NCBI RefSeq assembly: GCF_963678635.1
Contig: NC_087066.1
Coordinates: 65,755,277 to 65,819,276, forward strand
Source of the DNA: Symsagittifera roscoffensis
Taxonomy: Eukaryota > Xenacoelomorpha > Acoela > Convolutidae
Reading direction: 5' to 3'
Length of the DNA: 64,000 nucleotides
Shown here: positions 36,423 through 48,864 of the stretch, in pieces
Layout: each line of letters starts with the position of its first letter
How positions within the stretch are numbered: the stretch's first letter is position 1
The notes under the pieces: generated by a model
Database searches by the model: none
Told to the model about the DNA's origin: nothing
The model's input: the letters and a program-made list of their open reading frames with translations, nothing else
Translations under genes and position numbers: made by a program

Positions 36423-36802
36423 GTGCGACTTCCGAAGAAAACAAAGAACATGTGTGCTTGAGGTGATTTTTTGTTCTGACCATTTTCGGCAATCGAAAAA
36501 TTTAATTTCGAAACAAATGAATTGAAACTCGTTTTCAATCACTCGTTACATACGCTTAAACTAATTTGTGCTGAAAAGAGCTAAAAAGCATAATTTGGTG
36601 ATTGACTGAGTGGTTCATAACCATGACATATGTAAATTGCTTTGAAAAAAAACAGCAACAACTAGCTTTGACCTCGAAAAGCCATTTGTCTTTACACTTA
36701 ATAGAAATTTTAAGGTGGAAGTCGTTATTTGCAAGAGACTGTTACCATAACTCTAAAAACAAGCACCTCAGAAAACTCAAATAAAAAATTTCCAGTGTCG
36801 AT

Positions 36803-37080
36803 TTTTGGTGACGGACCATAAAAAACTTCTAGAGGCGCCTTAGTTTTGAGAGGAGAGCGCGCGCTTTGAGGGGAACGAGTTTTTGGCCAGTTTTTTCAAA
36901 ATTTTGCCTGTAGCGCAGAAAATTTGGTCAAAAAGCCAAAAAAAAAAAGACTTTTTATTGCTTTAGGAGAGCTCTAAAAATCAATTTGCTCTACCTTAAA
37001 GAAAGGTCGACAAAAATTTTGAAATTTATTGAAAATCCCCCCCCCCCCCCCCCCTAAAGAAAGTCCTAGATCCGCCCCTG
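36803..37080 (+). mobile_element. Partial MITE copy followed by a copy of the 36.4-kb flank
   Basis: The right part of the family ends in an 18-C run and GTCCTAGATCCGCCCCTG (37080). It is followed by GTGCGACTTCTGAAGAAAAC, the same DNA that follows the full-length copy at 36423. The MITE end and its flank were therefore duplicated together, not inserted independently. Confidence 0.6.
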
Positions 37081-37389
37081 GTGCGACTTCTGAAGAAAAC
37101 AAAGAACTTGTGTGCTTGAGGTGATTTACTGTTCTGACCATTTTGTGCAATCGAAAAACTTTATTTCAAAATAAATGAATTGAAACTCTTTTTCAATCAC
37201 TCGTTACAAGTGTTAAAACTAATTTGTGCTTAAAGTAGCTAAAAAGCATCGTTTGATGATTGACTGAGTGGTTTGTAACCATAACATCTGTAAAATATTT
37301 CGAAAAAAATCTCAATATCTAGCTTTGACCTCAAAAGGTCATTTATTTTTCAAATTCAATTGAAAAGTGAAGGCAGTAGTCGTTATTTG

Positions 37390-38460
37390 CAAGAGATCCT
37401 CACCATAGTTCCAAGAACAGGCACCTCACAACACTCAGATAAAAAAACTTCTTGTATTAAGCAATTGTATAAAATTTGCAAAAATGTCTTAGAAGTATTA
37501 TATTTAGTATTTAGACATCCGTGTTATTGCTGACTTTATGTTTAAACATATAAGCTATAGAGTACCCGGTCAGTACCCTGTTTAAGGACAGGGAATAGAT
37601 TCCAAATAGATTGGGATAAATATAGATTTCGCGATAGGATATGTATTAGGATAGTTTAAATTTTGGCGCTCAAATGTATTCAGAATAGCAATAGACTTCA
37701 TCAAATAGGGTTTTCGACTTCCATGTATTAATTCCGAGTGTAGAGTTTATAAAGTTTGTCTTTACACTCAATAGAAATATTAAGGTGGAAGTCGTTATTT
37801 GCAAGAGATTGTTACCATAACTCTAAGAACAGGCACCTCATAACACTCAGATAAAAAACTTCCAATGTCAATTTTTGGTGTAGGACCATAAAAAAGTTCT
37901 AGAGGCGTCTTAGTTTTGAGGGGGGAGCGCGCACCGAAAAACGCTTTTTTTTGCATCAAAATTTTCAAAAAAATGCTTTAAAACGAGAGCTCAAAAAATC
38001 AATTTGCTTTACCTTAAAAAAAGGTCGACAAAAGTTTTGAAATTTTTTGAAAATAAGCCCCCCTAAAGAAAATCCTATTTGCAAGAGATCCTTACCATAA
38101 TTCCAAGAACAGGCACCTCACAACACTCAGGTAAAAAACTTCTTGTATTAAGCAATTGTATAAAAATTTGCAAAAATGTCTCAGAAGTATTATATTTAGG
38201 ATTTAGACATCCGTGTTATTGCTGACTTTATATTTTAACATATAAGCTATAGAGTACTCGTCAGCACCCTGTTTTAGGACAGGGAATAGATTCCAAATGA
38301 ATTAGGATAAATATAGATTTCGCGATAGGATATGTTTTAGGATAGTTTAAATTTTGGCGCTCAAATGTATTCAGAATAGCAATAGACTTCATCAGATAGG
38401 GTTTTCGACTTCCAGGTAATAATTCGGAGTATACAGTTTATGAAGTTTTCAGCATCAAGA
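37390..38460 (+). repeat. 692-bp-spaced direct duplication with embedded MITE remnant
   Basis: About 375 bp (from GCAAGAGATCCTYACCATA to AGTTTATRAAG) occurs at ~37390-37760 and again at ~38082-38455. The offset measured at AGAAGTATTATATTTAG is 692 bp. Between the copies lies another partial MITE (37869-38078) with the preceding TCAATAGAAATWTTAAGGTG segment also seen at ~36700. This is a nested segmental duplication cluster with no genes. Confidence 0.65.
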
Positions 38461-41331
38461 TTTCATTGCCTTAAAAAGAGAATGATAAAAAAAACAAATT
38501 TAAAGTTGTTTTGTACAGATATCTCTAGTTTTTAGAAAAAATTGTGGCGCGCATTATCTATTTAATAATCGATTTATGGTTATTGTGTAACAATATAGCA
38601 AAAACCATGCTTTGGGATGATAACTTTTTGAATAAATTCAATTTTTGGTTCTTCTAGAAACAAAATAATTTAATGCTGTTAAAGCTGATTAATCAAGCAA
38701 GGCGTTTAAAAAGAACCAGTTGTTGAACGAACCAGTTCTAATTACAGAGAAAACGTATCAGTTTACTGAATCATCTACACTTTTACTAATTAGTTACTTA
38801 CTAATATAAGGATTATTCCTGAATAATCTTTTTTAAAAATTGTGCCTTTTTATCTTAATGTTACTATTTTTATAGTTGATGAGTAGAATAACAATATCGC
38901 AAAAAAAAACATGCTTAAGGATGGTAAGTTTCAGATGGTGAGTTTTAATGAAAATGCAATTGTCGTCCAAAAAGAATCATTTGTCGATGAAACAAGTCTT
39001 AATTACATAGAAAAAGTATCAGTTTACGGCATCGTGTACAGTTTTACTAAATAATCCCTTTCAAATTTAGGTTTGAAAGGTATTTAATCACAATTCAAGA
39101 TCCCGCTTAAGGTAAAATATTTCAGACGTTTTTAAATTAGTGCAGAAGTTGCAACTTCATTGTTCACACTTTTACATCTTCTATTGGTTGAATTTACACT
39201 CACTGCCTTAGAAAAATAATACGAATATTTTGACATTGGTTCATCTCCAGAATCTTCAAATGCTCTCTTGTTTAGTCCTCAGTTACAGCTAAATTATACT
39301 TTTGAATTTTACTGTCATAATATAAACCAGATTTATTGCAGGCGCATAACATTTTCGTGCATCTGGAATCATCCTTGAACAATCCCGGTTCTAACTATTG
39401 TCAATTTTTTGCGTTGGGAGCTGCACGTCGGAGAAAAAAATTGTTTTTCCAATCTTCTCTAAAATCGTTTCGACGGTCATTGATTTACCTTTGAACGCAT
39501 TCTGCTTGCTTACTGAGGAAGACATATACATATAAATTGTCTTCTGCCAAAATCGAATAGAGAGAATTGCGTTAATTTCAAATTCTTCGAAATTGTCAAT
39601 AAGGTTTTGAAAATAGGTAGGAAATTTGACAATTTTACTTTTAGTTCATCTAGAACTTTGATACTGCACTGCAGGTAGTCAGATTTGTTCCATTTATCTC
39701 TATTGTTTTGCAAATGTGACTCAAAAGAAAAAGGTTTTTCGAAGGAATAATTTGTTCTTTTTTAAATTTTTCAAGTCAATTTTGTTTTTGAACTGATCCT
39801 TCTAAGTTACTCCCTCATTTTAGGTCAAGCTTCTTGACAACGGCAGAAAAAGGAAAATCAATCCCTGGCTTGAAAAATAATGCTTGAAAAACAATCATTT
39901 TTTTGAGTTTTCTGACGTGTAGTAGCTTTCAATTTTGCATTCTGCTCTAGTTTTTTGATGATAGTATAAGACCATTTTTTTCAAAAAACAAACTCAATTT
40001 TGTTTTGTTTTGAAACTTTGAGTTTCTTCTTTGTAGTCCCATCTTAAATACAAGGTTGAGGGCATATCCAATCCCATTGACTGATTTACACAAGTTGTTC
40101 GGTTTTTGAGTAAACGTCTCATTTGCTGCTGTTTTTCTTTTGAAAATTTTCCAGTGGCCACGAGTCGTGTATTCAATTGTGTTTTTAAGCAAGTTACTAT
40201 CACCCGAAGAAAGGAACCAAGTTTATAGTCAAGTGACAAGTGAAGACAAAAAATTGCTAAATTTGATAGTGTGAAGCCATTTTATCACTTTATCACGACA
40301 AAAATCAACCACCTTCCGCATAGCTTTAATGGTAGGAAGAACATCTGTGTTGTTATACCTCAGTTAACCCCTTTGAGCTTCTGAAAACCGTCAAAATCTT
40401 TTTCGAAAAGGTTGCATATCTTCAACTTGCAGTACAAAATCAACCTACAGTAGTAATTGTTGTTCATCAAAGTTGTTCGGAGTATCAGACCACTCGTAAA
40501 GAAAATATCCTTTCATCTCGTTGGCTTTTAAGAACCAACTTCAAGTGTTAGCTTCCCTCAGAATTTTCATAAATTCTGCGAGCTGATTAACTCAAGTTTA
40601 AAAGAAAACAAAGTTGTTGGCTTTCTTGGTAACGAAAAGTTCAATTTGCTGTTCGAGTTGACATACGACTTCAAAAAGTTCATATCATATAAACGTATAT
40701 ATCATAAAATCGTATTATCATAATATATATTATATAATCACATGGCCACTGTTGAATCCAAAAACTGGTTGGGTAGTGGTGTATTTTTTTAAATTTTGCA
40801 TCAAATCGACCAATTGATTTTTTTGAATCCTGAGAAAAAGAGTGGATGCATATGTTTCTTCCTCATTATCGATACCTCCATCCTCGCATTCAATTTCTTG
40901 AGTTTACTCAAAATTGCCACGGGGGATGCTGAAAATCGTTAAAGGTCATTTCTTGATGAATTTTTTTTCCAGACAATGTGATCGCCTCTCAGCCGTAATC
41001 GTTTCAGCCAATTTTTCTAAATCTGCCACAAATTCAATAATCAAAATTTATAGTCCTTGCCACATAAAAATTTGTCATTCCGTCGGAAAAACTAGCGCTC
41101 AATTGACAGTGGGGGGGGGTAGTTATTTTTTCTGAAACAATTTCAGTTGACGATAGATTTCGCCAAGATGAACCGAAATAAGGAAGTGCCGTCAATGCAA
41201 TTTTGAAAAGCTCCAATGACATAAAGTTACCTAAAATTAAATCGCTGCAACCTTTTTTGAAATCAGTACAGCGTTGAAACTTGTAAATTTTGAAACGGTA
41301 GGACCGATCATTAAACAGCAAACGGGAAAAT
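38461..41331. repeat. Non-coding stretch with an old ~300-bp tandem repeat
   Basis: Around 38590-38800 and 38890-39060 two diverged copies share CAATATNGCAAAAA...CATGCTT and GAAAAMGTATCAGTTTAC. The rest is AT-rich with only short frames of no recognisable content. No exon found. Confidence 0.45.
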
Positions 41332-41605
41332 CAGATGTCGGATTTCAGGGGGCGGACGCCTTCACCCTTAAGCATTCGGTCACCACACAATTTTCGACAT
41401 TTTTTTTGCCTGAGCGACTTATACCAATTTATTTTGGCTGACCGACTTTGGCACCAATTAATACCGCTTTCAGTCTCAATTCGAGTCTCAATTGTGTTTT
41501 GAAAGAGCTTGGAAAATCAATTATGTCGGCCTAAAAAAATCATGAAAAATTTCGAATTTTTTCGAAAATTTCCCATCCCTCGAGAAAATCCTAGATCCGT
41601 CCCCT
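41332..41605 (+). mobile_element. Diverged MITE copy, same family
   Basis: Starts CAGATGTCGGATTTCAGGGG, passes GCGGACGCC, and ends CTCGAGAAAATCCTAGATCC with a damaged terminus (GTCCCCT). The palindromic middle is partly lost. Confidence 0.5.
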
Positions 41606-42579
41606 ACCTAAAACGCTGGTACTTTCAAAACATTTTTTTCTTCAAAAATCAATTTCACAAACAAAAAAGCTTTATTTTATTTCGAATTTCTCAACCTAGT
41701 GGAAAACCAACTTCTAAATAACAAAAAGTTTATAAGTAAATAAAGCGTTAATAATCCATCCTCCCCTGAATAAATATTTTGTTTACGCCCGAAACTTTCT
41801 CTTAGAGCATAACTAGTTAACCAAAAAATAAAATACCTCAATGAGATTTCTTGGTGCCCGTTTGAACATCTCTTCAATGTTTAATGCAAATTTAAAGTCC
41901 ATTTTATTGAAAAAATTCCAAGAACTATTGCCGGCCAAGGGCCCTTTGGAGGAGAGAAAGCAGATAACACAAGAAAAATTTGGCGTTCACTTAAAACATT
42001 TTAAGAAAGACCTGCATACGACCAAGAGTCTCCTAGTTTGGGGTTACGAAAGCTAAAACTGAATGCTCTAAAATTGGCTGTAATGAAACCCCCTCTGTAA
42101 GTACCACGGGCCAGCGAGTTATATCAACCTGTCCTCAAATCAATTCAGATTGATTTTTGAGCGCACACAAAAACGTCGTGCTTTTTGTTCAACACCTCGT
42201 GCACAAAAAGAATTGAAATTGCGAATAACTTTTTTCCTTTAGGCCAATTTGCAGTGGAACACATTTTTAAAAGTAATAGTTAAATAGAAAACATCTGTTT
42301 TTAGCAGTTTAAGTACTGACGAGCATATAAAATTGGAGTTGAGCATAGCTATCCCCATCGTCACAGTAACCAACCGAGGTGCGTGTTTGGGGAAGGGAGC
42401 TTCCACTTTTTCAAACATCCAATACCTCCTTGGTACCTGTTAACGGCATCATCTGTTGGCCCACCAACATTAAACTTTTCGCCGAGCAAATTTGAAATCG
42501 CTGCGGTGGCTTCATAAACAAATTTAAAATACGTGGTGTACTTTAAATGAATTAAAAAGTCAAGCAATGTAAACATAAT
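41606..42579. other. No clear gene
   Basis: One short minus-strand frame (42361-42576) reads LLGEKFNVGGPTDDAVNRYQ, protein-like but unassigned. It lies just downstream of the RT fragment and could be decayed element sequence. Otherwise nothing is supported. Confidence 0.35.
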
Positions 42580-43146
42580 TCAATGTCTTGATGTTAACGA
42601 AATCGGAGCCCACAACCCCTCGTCAGTTTGTTGTTCGAGTGTGGCCCGCAAGCCGTTGTGGCTTGCATCGCATTTAACCCTTGTAACCCGATTTGCATCA
42701 TAGTAATGTACTTTGGAAATGTTAGCTACTGCGCTTTTTATCGTGTCAAACACTACTGTGTGTTCATCCCCCCACTCGAATTTTTTTTTCACTGGTAGTT
42801 TCATGTTCTTTAACTTTTTCTTTTGGTTTTCCTCCTTAGGGAGTGGACGGAGTTTATCTGTTAAACTTGCTGCGTTTGGGATAAATTTCGCTAGGTGATT
42901 TATACTACCCAGAAAAGATCTTAATTGCTTTAGTGATTTAGGCGGGTTAAGATTTTGAATGGCTTCTGCTTTGGTGAATTTTGGTGTAACACCCGATTCG
43001 GAAAGGTGATGGCCTAGCCAGTCAACTTGACTTTTGAAGAATTCACATTTTGATATCTTCAACTCTAGATTTTCATCATTCAAATTTTTTAGTTCCTTCT
43101 CTACTAATTTTTCGTGTTCTTTTGCTTTTCCTCGAAGCAATGTCAT
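42580..43146 (-). pseudogene. Ty3/gypsy RT thumb / RNase H fragment
   Basis: A 188-codon frame. Residues ~1-100 match the region after the RT active site: the SKCEFFKSQVDWLGHHLSESGV motif (core CEFFK, WLGH), VTPKFTKAEAI, and SLKQLRSFLGSINHLAKFIP. RNase H then starts, with HYYDANRVTRVKCDASHNGL (catalytic-Asp motif CDAS) near residue 160. The fingers/palm with the YxDD motif are absent upstream, and the frame ends shortly after CDAS. It is therefore a fragment, not a working pol. It differs from the giant element RT, so it belongs to another gypsy lineage. TTTTCTTCCAG precedes its first codons. Confidence 0.8.
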
Positions 43147-43252
43147 AATGCTGGAAGAAAATGTAGTTATGTTTTTTCAAAAAGCAAATAAATCAAAATT
43201 TCATTCGATATTCATTTACGTGGTAGATACAATGTTAGTTACTTTCCAATAG

Positions 43253-43258
43253 TTTATT
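43253..43258 (-). terminator. Poly(A) signal of the coiled-coil host gene
   Basis: AATAAA on the minus strand, 130 nt beyond the stop codon of the last exon (43388). Position and orientation fit the 3' end of this gene. Confidence 0.55.
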
Positions 43259-43387
43259 TTTTAACGGAGTTCGCTCTGAATGCAGCACAGTTTAAAGGAA
43301 TTTTCGGTTTCATGTTTAAAGACATTTTTGGTGTATATGTTGCACTTATTCGGAAACGAGGCTTGAACTTCAAAAGGGTCTCGAATT

Positions 43388-43628
43388 TCAAAAGTGCATA
43401 TTGCGATGATCCGAGGTTGATGATGCACTACTGAACGAGTTGACAGTCGGGAACCTTGCTCCATCGCGGCGAATTGTGGTACTTGTTTGATTATCACTTG
43501 CGCAAGTACATCGCCTCATTTTCGCCTCCAACTGCTTGAGTTTCAGCTGCAGGTTGCGAATTTGCTTCTCGTGGTCCGATTTCATTTCGGCTATTTTCTT
43601 ACGATGCATTTGCTCCTGTGGTGCATTC
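43388..43628 (-). CDS. Coiled-coil host gene, last coding exon
   Basis: Acceptor AATCTGTAG precedes position 43628. The first base completes a TGG codon with the TG left over from the previous exon. It codes for NAPQEQMHRKKIAEMKSD, a heptad-rich KQIRNLQLKLKQLEAKM, then CTCASDNQ and a Ser/Thr-rich tail, ending TGA (43390-43388). AATAAA follows. The protein is alpha-helical coiled coil without enzymatic motifs. I do not recognise the gene. Confidence 0.7.
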
Positions 43629-44242
43629 CTACAGATTGGGTGGATTATTTTAGTCTACAAGAGCGAACAATAAAGATACTACTTTTCTTTAGCTTCAGAA
43701 ACATGAAGTAATTAAGTCGAAATCTAACAGCAAATATACCCGAGGCAAATTCAGAATCAAAAACTTTCCAAAAAATGCAAAACTGCAAGAAATCTCGCAG
43801 AGTAGCACTCTAATCTCGACTTAATCCTAGGTGTTTGATGACCCCTTCCCCTCTTAAGACTAATTTTTGTCCAAACATTAATTAAGGACCACCTTATTTT
43901 AGGTTTTTGAGAAAATGAAGGCCGATTATAAACACTGATCGAATTGTTTATTATCCCATTTGATACTCGAAGAATCCCTGATAACTCAAGGAAAAACAGA
44001 AAAAAGACTGGGCCGCCTGATAATTTTGATCTATCCTCCCGCGAAAGTATTTAAGCACCAGCGGGTATTGATAAAAATTTCATAAAATTTATGAACTTCA
44101 CTCAGATTTTATCCTGTTCAATAGCCTACAACAAAAATAGTATTTTTTTGTTTTTGATTTTATTGTGAAAATAGTATGCAACGAGCCAAAACGGCTGACT
44201 TAGTATAAATGAACAAAACATTGAAAAAAAGTATTTAGTAAC

Positions 44243-44379
44243 CAGGAATAAGCAGAGGCCTTGATGAGCTGCTGTTGTTGTTGTCGACTGAGTTGTTCTA
44301 TTTGGTTCTGCAGACTGGCTATGTGTGACTGCAGCTCAGACTCTGCCTGCACTCTTTCTTCGACCAACTTCTCCTCCAG
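44243..44379 (-). CDS. Coiled-coil host gene, penultimate exon in window
   Basis: Acceptor TATTGTTGGCAG, donor TG|GTTACT. The 137-nt exon begins in phase 0, matching the GAG|GTAAGT end of the preceding exon, and leaves TG for the next. It encodes LEEKLVEERVQAESELQSHI, then SLQNQIEQLSRQQQQQLIK, a coiled coil with a five-Gln run. The donor is non-optimal (GTTACT), and the phase match on both sides is the main support. Confidence 0.65.
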
Positions 44380-44449
44380 CTGCCAACAATAAATCCTTCA
44401 CTCATATCAAACATAGCTTGTTGCTCCTGCTTTCCCGAGTCGAGACGCT

Positions 44450-44850
44450 CGATTTATGTTTCGATTTTCTCACCAAAAATTGGTACGTGTCGACCGCCTC
44501 GACTTAAAACTTTAGTATGGTTCGACTTTTTCGACTAAATTTTGGTATGATCCGACTTTCTCGACCAAATTAAGGGTATGTTTCGACTTTCTCAACCCAA
44601 AAAATGTTCGACTTTTTCGACCCAGTTCAAATATGTTTCGACTTTCTCGACTTTCTCGACCGGCATTTTTAGAGTTTATTTGTTCGACCCCGCGTAGTTA
44701 TTTTTCGACATTCTCGACCAAAAATAGTTATGTTTCGACTTTCTCGACCGGCTTTTTCTAAGAGTTTATTTGCTCGACCCCGCGTAGTTATTTTTCGCCT
44801 TTCTCGACCAAAAATGTTTATGTTTCGACTGTCTCGATTTTCTCGAAAAA
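44450..44850 (-). repeat. TCGAC minisatellite inside the 8.4-kb intron
   Basis: Units of ~25-35 bp built on TTTCGACTTTCTCGACC recur at least twelve times. A ~100-bp higher-order unit with TTTATTTGYTCGACCCCGCG and TAGTTATTTTTCG occurs twice (around 44677 and 44767). On the minus strand it is open and encodes a repeated KITTRGR peptide by chance. Short CG-containing words make it stand out from the AT-rich intron. Confidence 0.7.
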
Positions 44851-45786
44851 AAACATTCTCCAAAAATTTTTTGCCTTACAATCAGCTGTGATTACACCAA
44901 TATGTTCAAAATGCATTTCTGGTTTCTCAATAAAAACACAACTGCATCTGATTTAAATTTTATTTCAAATTTTGAAGCCGAAAATCAAAATTTTTGAACA
45001 TAGAATTTCATATTTTTCAATATCAATCAAATAGCTCAGATATGGAGAAAGTTTATATTGCGTCTTTATCAAGTTTTTTTTTATTTGTCTCATAACGTCT
45101 TTGCTTCAGTTGATTTGTGGAACTGTTACCAAAATATTTTAAAAAATCTAAGAAAAGATATGAAGTAGTCATAATGTTTATCTTTCAAAAAACTGTTCAA
45201 ATAATTTTACGAAGGATATTTCAAGATGATTTTGTCATTTTGTCAAATTTGACGACTTTGTTGGTGCCCCAATAAACTAGCTAAAATTTTGCGACCATAG
45301 GTAGGTCTTTTTGTGGTGGCCTTGTATATGGCGAGCACTTACGTTGGTTTATTTAACTGCTCATCGAAATACATTTATACATTAGTTTTCTGCTATGTGC
45401 ATCTGCCTTCCAGTTGTGCCAGCACAAAAGCCCGCAATATTTGCATTTCTAAGTCTTTTTTGACTGTATTCGATTTATGTTTCGACTTTTGCTTCTAAAT
45501 TAGATATGTTTTGACTGTGCTCGGCCAATTTTCCGATTTCTCGATTTTCTGAACTATCAAATAACATGATTGAAATGGCAAAAAATATATCATATAAAAT
45601 AAAATGCTTTTCAGTTCATTCACTGAGATGTTGTTAGAACTACAAGTAAGCTAGCCGAATTGGAAGATGTCATTAATGCGACGGGGTATATGAAATTCGA
45701 AATTAACATTCCGAGTTTCCCCATCTCTTTTCTCATATTTCTTCATACTTTTGATATATGAGTCCCAAAAACAGTCTTCCTATTTT
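44851..45786. other. Intron sequence, no gene seen
   Basis: Lies inside the long intron between 52782 and 44380. It is AT-rich, with scattered TCGATTTCTCGA-like words near 45470-45550 that look like stray minisatellite units. Confidence 0.45.
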
Positions 45787-46554
45787 TCACAGGTTCGTTT
45801 GATAGTTTTGTGACATCTTTATGAACGAATTTGGCAGCATGTTTTCATCCAATACTCGTATGGGACTGTCTACCTTTTCAATGTCATATGCCAAATCTTT
45901 TAGCATCGCTACTACCATTTCGTTAATTTCTGGGCGTTGAAAATTGTTTATTATGATGTCTGCTCCTTGAATATCTGTATCTATCTGCACGCAGCCTCTC
46001 CAACACTCTATTTTCTCTTCCACCGAGTGTAGTCATCTAAGGAGTTGTTTTAAAACAGCGGAATTTGCTGGTCCTTCACTTTGTTCCTGTTGTAGTAATC
46101 TAAGGAGTTGTTTTAAAACCGCGGAACTTGCAGGTCCTTCGCTTTGTTTAATTTTTGTACACTGATTGATGAGGCATATTGCGTATTGTAAATCTTCCAA
46201 AATTTGATTAAGTTGGTCTATATTTCGCAGTTGTGTTGTCAATGTTTCCAAGTGTCCTCATTTAAAAAAAAAGTGTGTTCTTTGATTCTGGCTCCCTAAT
46301 TCATTTACTTCCGCCTCTTCAGTATCTCGCACTATTTCAAGGCTGGTCGAGCTGCTTGTAGATACACTCACTTGAGGACACAGGTTTTGATTCCTTGATG
46401 TATTAGTTGTCGATCCCCCTGCCGAAATCTCATAAGGGCCCCGTCTAATAATCATTTTTCCGTCAATATCTTCCAATCCGCCGAATGTATTTTGTTGTTT
46501 AGGGGTTCGTCTTTTGGGTTCAAGCTTCTCTCCAATTCTATCTCCTGCTGCCAC
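45787..46554 (-). pseudogene. Decayed gag-like frame with two in-frame TGA codons
   Basis: Three consecutive open stretches (46554-46258, 46251-46033, 46023-45787) lie in the same minus-strand frame, separated only by TGA codons: 256 codons in all. The middle holds a tandem 62-bp duplication encoding QSEGPASSAVLKQLLR twice. Helical pieces (RNIDQLNQILEDLQYAICLI; EMVVAMLKDLAYDIEKV) look Gag-like. The frame begins directly at a TGG that follows a possible LTR, as in gypsy elements whose gag opens at the primer site. Homology is unconfirmed. Confidence 0.4.
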
Positions 46555-46558
46555 GTTA

Positions 46559-46770
46559 TGTCCATAAACTTAAAAAGAATTAAGCTGATGCTCTTTGAGT
46601 TATTTGATAAAAGACAACTTCTCAGTAATTTATTAGTTCACGTTATGATTCTCTCATCTCTTTTTCTAGACTTGTTAAAGTCGTTCTTTCTCTTTTTAGA
46701 GGTCAAGGTCAAATACTCAAATAATTTTTTTCACATTCCCCTGCCTCCTAGAGGAGTGAAATTACAAACA
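46559..46770 (-). repeat. Candidate degraded LTR upstream of the gag-like remnant
   Basis: In sense orientation it runs from TGTTTGTAATTTCACTCC to GGACA. It has AATAAA around 46631 and is followed five bases later by TGGCAGCAGGAGATAGAATT (ends 46553), which resembles a mutated tRNA-Leu-type primer site. No second LTR was found, so this is a truncated insertion if real. Confidence 0.35.
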
Positions 46771-48860
46771 ATTATAATAAATAAGTTCAAATAGTACTGC
46801 TTCATTGAACCAAAATGTAATGTATCATCAAACATCCAAATCACTTAGGGATATGAGTTTCTACTTGATTCAAATTTAGTTTATTTTTAATGTCAACTTT
46901 CCTCCATTGTATCCTCAGTTTCAATCATTCGCAGTCATGGCAATCCTTTCATGCGAATAAAACTAGCGAGCAGTTGATTAACAATTGAACAGGCAATAAC
47001 TATGCTGATTTTTCATCAACCTTTATTATTGTTTTGAATGGCTATGTACGCTTAGATTTTGTTCAGAAAATTTTCTTGGTTAAATAAATAATGTAGCAGA
47101 AATTCAATGTTTTTCTCTTTGAACCTTTGTATGTTTTTCTTCATAAAAAGTGTGACCCATCTAATGGGAGGCCTTCACAGGCAGCGTTTTGCAGGGCAAA
47201 ATTGGTTAAGGTAGCATTCCTGAAACAATTGGCCTTTCCTCAAGTTTTGATGAAATCGATATGAAATGTTTCCCGTAATCATTTAGACTTATTTTCTTTA
47301 TCATTTTCCAGAGACTTCTGTTTAATTATTTATGCATACTTTTTTTGGAAAAAAAACTATATATTGAAAAAAAACATCAATAATTAAAGAGGGCAATTAT
47401 TTGGCAAAAACACCAATTAAAAACATTCATAAAATTATCAACTGATCAACCTATACAAAACTTTCAAACAAGGCTAAGCTCGCTAATTGAAAAGATTTAT
47501 TCAAATGTACTTGGAAGTTTTCAATTTTGTCCTCAAAGTTTTGCTTTCATCTGAGTACAAGATTAATCATTGTCAAAGAAGATTTAAAAAATCTTTTTTC
47601 CACTCATTATTTTCTTATGAATTCAAGTTTTGAGTTCGTTTCGAGCTCTAATGGCTGATGTGAGTTTGTAATAGACATTGTCTTTCAGATTCTGAGGCTG
47701 TTACTGAGGCTGTTAAACTCAGTAATTTAGACAGTTTTTCTCTTTTGCTTTAGTTTTTATGTGTGATTTTGGCAATTTTTTTCATTCAAAATGTAGAAAT
47801 ATACCATGCGCTCTCTTTCAAGAAATGTAACTCAAATTTGATCTCACGTGGATTATGCATTTTAGGTTTCACTGAAAAAGCTTGAGTTGTGAATTCAGTA
47901 TGAATAAAACATGTAAATCCGTGAATCCTCCTATGCGAATAAGAGATTTAAAAACATAATTAATCATGATTATGACAAGCCACTCAGAACAATGATCTCA
48001 TTATTCGAAATGTCTGGTATTGATTTTGTTTGTCCGATATGTACCCAAGTAGGATCCATTTGTCCCCCTTGTCACAAATATTCATCGAATTTTGTATTCG
48101 GGTGTGTCTTATGTTTTTTTTTGTTTTCTTTTTTGTTTTCCAGGCAAAATTAAGTACCACAGAAAGTTTTAGGGACAATTGAAATGATATATCTTAATAA
48201 AGACTTTTCAGCCCAGATCCGAACGGAAGTTACATTTTTTTAATGTGTCGAAAAAAAACCGCCTCAAATTTTTTAGTTTCGTTACTTTTTTGTGCAAATA
48301 AAATCAGCCAGCAGGCTTACTTTAGAAAGACAAGCGGTTAAACTTAAGCTCAATTTTTGTAAAATTATTTTTTTGACGCTTTTTAACACCGTTTTATGAA
48401 TGAAAATTACAAAAAAAAATGTGTTTTTTTTAATGTTTTTTTTTCATCATTTTCAGACAAAAATTGTAGATAATATAGATTGTGCACTTATAATTATTTC
48501 ATTCTAATCTAAGTTGAGTGGGCTTTCATTCGGATTCCAAGGTTGTTGACGGCCTGTCAACCCACTGCTAACGTTGGTGCTAACCTATGTAATCACTCTT
48601 TGTCATTTTATGTGAGATTTAAAATGGTATCCCAATTCGTTTTACCTTGACATTATTAAACAGACTATCGTACTTATTTTTCACTTGAAAAAATGAATTT
48701 AAGTCTTGGTTGGAGCTTTAGATCAAAAGTTCATCGAGGAACCGCAGTTTTTCTCATCATTTTCTGACAAAAAGTGTGGCCCAGTTTGACAATTTAAGTG
48801 TAACTGTCGTATATGCCTAAAATATAGACTTTCGTCAGATAATTTTATCTTGCCACGAAC
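46771..48860. other. Intron sequence, no gene seen
   Basis: AT-rich with only short frames, none recognisable and no paired splice sites. Confidence 0.45.
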
Positions 48861-48864
48861 AAAA

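Noticed and set aside
44669..44863. 64-codon Arg-rich frame with a repeated KITTRGR peptide
   Set aside because: Produced by the TCGAC minisatellite; no start context or flanking exon.
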